Positions 32,113-36,213 of a DNA stretch of 36,213 nt are shown piece after piece. Below the pieces are notes generated by a model. That model was given only the letters and a program-made list of their open reading frames with translations. It searched no databases and was not told the DNA's origin. The stretch is from Pontiellaceae bacterium (GTDB taxonomy: Bacteria > Verrucomicrobiota > Kiritimatiellia > Kiritimatiellales > Pontiellaceae): assembly GCA_016937035.1 (NCBI GenBank), contig JAFGWS010000144.1, positions 1 through 36,213 on the forward strand. Reading direction: 5' to 3'. The position numbers and the translations under genes are program-made. Each line of letters begins with the position of its first letter. The first letter of the stretch is position 1.

Positions 32113-33177
32113 TTAGGCTTCCGCCTGAGGATAAGAGCCCAAAACGGTCATATTGGTGCAGTGCTCCTGAAGATCTTCCAGTGCACGGGCAACCGCAGGA
32201 TCATCCGCATGACCGTCGATATCGACAAAAAAGACATATTCCCACGCCTTGTTTTTGCTGGGGCGCGACTCAATCTTGCTCATATTAATCCGGTCGGTTT
32301 TAAAGACGGAGAGCGCATCGTAGAGCGCACCGACTTTGTGCTTCACGCCGAATACAATGGAGGTTTTGTCGGTTCCCGTGGCGGGGCCGTAGTTTTGGCC
32401 GATCACGAGGAAGCGGGTGGTGTTTCCCTGAATATCCTGAATATTCGTAGCCAGCACCTCAATCTCGTACAGATCCGAAGTCATTGCGCTGGCGATGGCC
32501 GCTGCACCGGGTGTTTCAAGCGCCAGTTGCACCGCTTTTCCTGTACTCTCCACCGCAACCAGTTCTACATTAGGCATATTCCCGTGCAGCCAGCCGCGGC
32601 ACTGACCGAAAACCTCCTGCTTGCTATAAATCAACCGAACCTCTTTTTTCGAATACTTCGAGAGGAGCGTCAGTGAAATCGGCAGATATATTTCAGCGCA
32701 GATCTTCGTCGATGTGACCGCAAACTGATCAAAGGTATTGGTCACCGCGCCCTCAATCGAATTTTCGATCGGCACCACACCATAGTCAACCGTGCGGTTC
32801 TGAACACGATCAAACACCTCGCCGATGCTTCCGGCGGGAACGTATTCCACGCTCGTCCCGAATTTATTGCGCGCTGCCTGATGTGTGAAGGTGGCTTCCG
32901 GGCCGAGGTAAGCAATCTTCATTTCGGTTTCAAGCGCCAGCGCCGCTGACATAATTTCGCGATAAATGGCGTGTGCCGACTCATCCGGCAACGGACCGCC
33001 GTTGAGCTTTTTGATCTTCTCAAACACCTGGCGCTCGCGCGAAGGCACATAAATTTCACCGCCGTGCTTTTTCTTCTCTTCGCCGATTTTCAAGACGACG
33101 CCGATGCGTTCGTTCAACAGGCGCACAATTTCAGTATCAAGTGAATCAATTTGTTCTCTCAAATGTTCAATATTCAT
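32113..33177 (-). CDS. pheA: Bifunctional chorismate mutase/prephenate dehydratase (P-protein)
   Basis: Converts chorismate to prephenate and then to phenylpyruvate in phenylalanine synthesis. The chorismate mutase domain (residues 1-85: LREQIDSLDTEIVRLLNERI, YVPSRERQV), the dehydratase domain (about 86-265: IAYLGPEATFTHQAA, YGVVPIENSIEGAV, NTTRFLVIG) and the C-terminal ACT regulatory domain (GALYDALSVF, INMSKIESRPSK) are all visible. Length is 354. The start overlaps the scpB stop (ATGA). The ACT domain implies feedback inhibition by phenylalanine. Confidence 0.97.
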   Translation of the reverse strand: MNIEHLREQIDSLDTEIVRLLNERIGVVLKIGEEKKKHGGEIYVPSRERQVFEKIKKLNGGPLPDESAHAIYREIMSAALALETEMKIAYLGPEATFTHQAARNKFGTSVEYVPAGSIGEVFDRVQNRTVDYGVVPIENSIEGAVTNTFDQFAVTSTKICAEIYLPISLTLLSKYSKKEVRLIYSKQEVFGQCRGWLHGNMPNVELVAVESTGKAVQLALETPGAAAIASAMTSDLYEIEVLATNIQDIQGNTTRFLVIGQNYGPATGTDKTSIVFGVKHKVGALYDALSVFKTDRINMSKIESRPSKNKAWEYVFFVDIDGHADDPAVARALEDLQEHCTNMTVLGSYPQAEA

Positions 33178-33827
33178 TGTATTTCCAGTTCCTTCTCCAT
33201 TTCGGGGAAAGTCGGGGTCGCAACCTTCTTTTCATCCCCTGTAATCCCGCGTTTCAACTCCTGGCTTCCCGGTAGGTCGTCGATCGAATTAATCCCGAAA
33301 TGCTCCAAAAACCGTTGTGTGGTTCCAAATAACCACGGACGTCCCGGCAGCTCGCTGCGGCGAACCACTCGCACCAGTTGCATATCCATCAGCTTACGCA
33401 AGATCGCATCTACCGAAACCCCGCGAACCTCTTCAATTTCCGAGCGAAGACACGGCTGGCGATACGCCACAATCGCCAATGTTTCGAGCGCGGGCTTCGA
33501 TAATCGAACCGTCTGATTCTTTTCGAGCAGCGCCCGCACAAACGGACCGCAGACGGCATCATTCTGCAATCGATAGGCCCCTCCCACCAGCGCCACATCC
33601 AGCCCAACCTTGGCCTTCAGTAAATCTTCCTGAAACAGCTCCAACGCGCCTTCGATCTGGCTTTCGGTCACCTTGGCATACTGCTCATACGGCCCGCCGA
33701 AGCCGCTCCCCGTTTCAATCATCGCTTTACGAATCCGCTTTATCGACAGCGGTTCCTTGGCGGCAAACAGCATGGCACCTACAATCTGCTTCAGCTCTGG
33801 AAGTACATCAATCGTGCTCTCGCTCAT
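33174..33827 (-). CDS. scpB: Segregation and condensation protein ScpB
   Basis: Subunit of the SMC-ScpAB condensin that organises and separates chromosomes. It consists of two winged-helix domains: VGAMLFAAKEPLSIKRIRKAM near the N-terminus and LSKPALETLAIVAYRQPCLRSEIEEVRGVSVDAILRKLMDMQLV in the middle, with RPWLFGTTQRFLEHFGI following. Length 217 is normal. It lies 14 bases after scpA and overlaps pheA by four bases. Confidence 0.95.
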   Translation of the reverse strand: MSESTIDVLPELKQIVGAMLFAAKEPLSIKRIRKAMIETGSGFGGPYEQYAKVTESQIEGALELFQEDLLKAKVGLDVALVGGAYRLQNDAVCGPFVRALLEKNQTVRLSKPALETLAIVAYRQPCLRSEIEEVRGVSVDAILRKLMDMQLVRVVRRSELPGRPWLFGTTQRFLEHFGINSIDDLPGSQELKRGITGDEKKVATPTFPEMEKELEIQ

Positions 33828-33841
33828 ATCCGTGCCTGGTT

Positions 33842-34633
33842 CTAAAACAACTCCTGGTCCACCTGCACCGGTGCCTCGGATTCAACCTCCGCCGACAGCT
33901 CCGGCTTGCGCGGCTCCACCATTATTTGACCGAAATGGCCCTCCTGCACTGCAGCAATACGGTTGAGTTTAATCAACTCCAACACCGCAAGAAACGTGCA
34001 GACCATCTCCATCCGCGAATGCATACCCGCAAAAAGATCGGTAATATTCAACCGCTTCGCAATCTTCAAATTCTCAATAATATAGGTTACTTTCTGCGAA
34101 ACCGTATACTCTTCCGAAAATATTTCCTGAAGTTCCTCCTCCTGCACTCGCCCAAGCGCATCGTTCAGTGCGGAGATCAGGTCAAAAATGCTCGCGTCGC
34201 GGATATCCATCTCCGGCGAGTCGCCCAGCTCCACGTGCTCGCTTTCGCGCCCGAAGACGTTTTCCATGTGCATTTCCAGCGCTTCGAGATAGTCCGCCGC
34301 ATCCTTGAACTTCTTGTACTCCACCAACTGGCGCACCAGATCCCAGCGCGGATCCTCTTCTTCTTCCTCGCTCTCGTCGCGGCGCTCCTCTGCCGGAAGC
34401 AGCATGCGGCTTTTGATCAGCATCAGGGTGGCCGACATGACAATAAAGTCGCCCGCGATATTCAGGTCGAGCACCTTCATCAGTTGCAGGTATTCCATGT
34501 ACTGGTCGGTAATGCGTCCGATCGGGATGTCGTAGATATCCACCTCATCCTTTTTGATCAGGTACAAAAGCAGATCCAGCGGCCCCTCAAACACATCGAG
34601 CGAGACCTTATAATCATCCTTAATCAAATCCAT
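33842..34633 (-). CDS. scpA: Segregation and condensation protein ScpA
   Basis: Kleisin subunit that bridges the SMC heads. The N-terminal signature YKVSLDVFEGPLDLLLYLIKKDEVDIYDIPI and the segment SATLMLIKSRMLLP are diagnostic; the C-terminal winged helix (FLAVLELIKLNRIAAVQEGHFGQI) binds the SMC head. The start is uncertain: ATG 34633 (263 residues) is used, with GTG 34645 as the alternative; neither has a good ribosome binding site. A heptamer minisatellite fills the space before it. Confidence 0.95.
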   Translation of the reverse strand: MDLIKDDYKVSLDVFEGPLDLLLYLIKKDEVDIYDIPIGRITDQYMEYLQLMKVLDLNIAGDFIVMSATLMLIKSRMLLPAEERRDESEEEEEDPRWDLVRQLVEYKKFKDAADYLEALEMHMENVFGRESEHVELGDSPEMDIRDASIFDLISALNDALGRVQEEELQEIFSEEYTVSQKVTYIIENLKIAKRLNITDLFAGMHSRMEMVCTFLAVLELIKLNRIAAVQEGHFGQIMVEPRKPELSAEVESEAPVQVDQELF

Positions 34634-34657
34634 CTGTGTGCTCACATCCGTTCACAT

Positions 34658-34734
<77 letters not shown>

Positions 34735-34759
34735 ATCATCAACCGTCACTCATCAATCA

Positions 34760-35722
34760 TCATTCCAATCCCACGGCCTGACGAGCCCTGTTCAGCGTTT
34801 CGCGCGCAAGCGCTCGCGCCTTCCGGGCGCCATGGTGCAATACATCTTCCACATAATCCATATCCGCTTCCAACTCCCGCCTCTTTTCCCGAATCGGATC
34901 AAAATGCGCGTTGATTTTTTCCAACAGTTCCAACTTTGCGTGACCGTAACCCATTCCGCCGGCGCGGTAACGTTCCGTCATATCTTCCAGTTCCGCCTCA
35001 GTCGCAAACAGCTTGTAGAGCGCAAACACATTGCAGCTCTCCGGATCTTTCGGATCCTCCAGCTCCTTACTGTCGGTCTTCACCGACATCACCCGCTTCT
35101 TCAACGGCTTGCCTTCCATGAAAATTTCAATCGTATTGTCGTAGGATTTCGACATTTTCTGACCGTCCACCCCCGGTACGACCGCCACATTTTCGCGAAT
35201 CGAAGGCTCCGGAATCGTGAATACCTCACCAAACGCATTGTTAAACTTAATCGCCAGATCGCGCGTCACCTCAACGTGCTGCTTCTGATCGCGCCCCACC
35301 GGAACCACGTTTGAATTCACCGCGAGAATATCCGCCGCCATCAACACCGGGTAAGCAAAGAGTCCATGCGTTGCCGCAATCCCTTTTGCCGTTTTATCCT
35401 TATACGAATGGCACCGCTCCAACAGCCCCATCGGGCAAATCACCGAAAGCAGCCACGAGAGTTCGTGTACCTCCGGCACATCGCTCTGGCGATAAAACGC
35501 CGTTCTGTTGGGATCAATGCCGCACGCCAGAAAATCAAGCGCCACATCCGTTGTCATCTGCCGCAGCGCCGCCGCATCGTTCACCGTCGTCATCGCGTGG
35601 TAGTTCGCAATAAAGAGATACGCGTCGCCCTGCTCCTGCAGTTCAATCGCTGGCTTCATCATTCCAAAATAGTTACCAATATGCAGTTTGCCCGAAGGCT
35701 GAATGCCCGAAAGTATTCTCAT
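34760..35722 (-). CDS. trpS: Tryptophanyl-tRNA synthetase TrpS
   Basis: Charges tRNA-Trp. It is a class I synthetase of the bacterial type with the HIGH-like signature LHIGNYFG (residues 13-20) and KMSKS (QKMSKSYDN, near residue 195). Other motifs are GIQPSGK at the start, ANYHAMTT, YPVLMAADIL and VGRDQKQHVEVTRDLA. Length 320 is normal. The ATG at 35722 is used rather than the preceding in-frame TTG. TrpS is the known target of HipT in E. coli O127, and a hipBST module lies in this same window about 22 kb away. Confidence 0.96.
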   Translation of the reverse strand: MRILSGIQPSGKLHIGNYFGMMKPAIELQEQGDAYLFIANYHAMTTVNDAAALRQMTTDVALDFLACGIDPNRTAFYRQSDVPEVHELSWLLSVICPMGLLERCHSYKDKTAKGIAATHGLFAYPVLMAADILAVNSNVVPVGRDQKQHVEVTRDLAIKFNNAFGEVFTIPEPSIRENVAVVPGVDGQKMSKSYDNTIEIFMEGKPLKKRVMSVKTDSKELEDPKDPESCNVFALYKLFATEAELEDMTERYRAGGMGYGHAKLELLEKINAHFDPIREKRRELEADMDYVEDVLHHGARKARALARETLNRARQAVGLE

Positions 35723-35725
35723 CAA

Positions 35726-36168
35726 AAAAACTCCGTTTCACCGTTACAGCTCTATACCCCCTCGTTATCCGGAATCCACCATCAAACGCCACCCGATAAC
35801 GAGCATCATCCCGCCCGAAAACAAGAAAAATGTCCTTATACCCCTTCTTCACCAACGATACAAATCCATAAACCAGCCAACCACCTAATTCCGCAATCTT
35901 GTATGTTTTCCAATCAACTCAATGCAGGTAGGAAAAAAGCATTTCGAGAATGGTCTTATTTCCCGTCGGAGAATTGCTTTTTCCCGAGAAACAGGTTGTG
36001 CAATCCTCGTAGAGGTGTTCCGCTTCCGGCTGGCAGGCCGGGAGCGGTTCCCGTCCGAATGAGACCGACCGCAAGCCAATTCATCATCGGTGTAGCGGAG
36101 CGGCCAAACGGTTAGACCGGCGATGGTGGTAGATTGTAAATCAAACTGTCCGGTTTTTTCTTTGACCC
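35726..36168. other. Gene-free, structured region upstream of trpS
   Basis: I find no supported gene. A strong hairpin CCGCT-T-CCGGC...GCCGG-G-AGCGG lies at 36020-36047. Further on, ACCGG...CCGGT followed by TTTTTTC (about 36115-36160) resembles a terminator on the + strand, and its interior contains GATTGTAAATC, reminiscent of a tRNA-Tyr anticodon arm but without a foldable tRNA around it. Confidence 0.45.
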
Positions 36169-36213
36169 TCATGCGGCCAGCTCCCGAATGAACCTTTCCT
36201 CTGCGGTCTCGAA
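36169..36213 (-). CDS. Possible C-terminal end of a gene cut by the window edge
   Basis: On the minus strand the last 14 codons before a TGA (36169-36171) read FETAEERFIRELAA, a plausible amphipathic C-terminal helix. The gene would begin outside the window, and nothing more can be said about its function. Confidence 0.3.
   Translation of the reverse strand, partial: FETAEERFIRELAA

Noticed and set aside
36088..36162. tRNA-Tyr gene
   Set aside because: The GTA anticodon-like loop is present, but the anticodon stem has two mismatches in five pairs, the spacing is wrong and T-arm and acceptor are missing.

Overview
The window comes from a flagellated, LPS-bearing Gram-negative bacterium. It encodes FlgH/FlgI outer rings, LpxA and FabZ, a FadL-type outer-membrane protein, two periplasmic parvulins and an ExbB/ExbD motor. 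The gene families, the many short palindromic repeats lying inside or between genes, and the TPR-ExbBDD operon suggest the PVC superphylum, perhaps Kiritimatiellota. That placement is inferred from gene content; no 16S or other marker was tested.

Layout. 1-1660 holds a broken, repeat-invaded membrane-anchored gene, repeats and a strong terminator. 1679-10823 is a flagellar locus on the + strand: flgF, flgG, flgA, flgH, flgI, flgJ (rod-binding part only), flgN, flgK, a 45-codon ORF, rpoN and flgL. Two near-identical sigma-54-type -24/-12 motifs lie before flgF and flgL, so the locus appears to encode the sigma factor that reads its own promoters. 10948-15670 is an accessory, mostly minus-strand stretch: a guanine deaminase, a three-gene hipB-hipS-hipT toxin-antitoxin module with three operators at 40-bp spacing, structured repeats, a small membrane protein that may be an immunity protein, and the C-terminal end of a frameshifted RHS-repeat protein next to tRNA-Pro(UGG).

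15714-24683 is mainly housekeeping: tRNA-Pro, lpxA/fabZ, a CxxCxxCC metal-binding protein, divergently two SurA/PrsA-like parvulins and a FadL-like porin, then ribF/truB/rbfA, a decayed transposase and a fumarylacetoacetase-family enzyme. 24803-30943 is one minus-strand operon: a 1106-residue periplasmic TPR protein, a second TPR-like protein, ExbB and two ExbDs. 31372-35722 holds trmO, pheA, scpB, scpA and trpS. The right edge carries structured non-coding DNA and possibly the last 14 codons of another minus-strand gene.

The main unusual signals are: (i) a family of about 57-bp palindromic elements with covarying stems, three copies here, two of them inside protein genes, resembling in behaviour the Rickettsia palindromic elements; (ii) the hipBST module with its operator array and flanking direct repeats; (iii) the rpoN and sigma-54 promoter arrangement in the flagellar locus; (iv) the RHS tip, candidate immunity gene and slippery homopolymer tract; (v) the TPR-ExbBDD operon.
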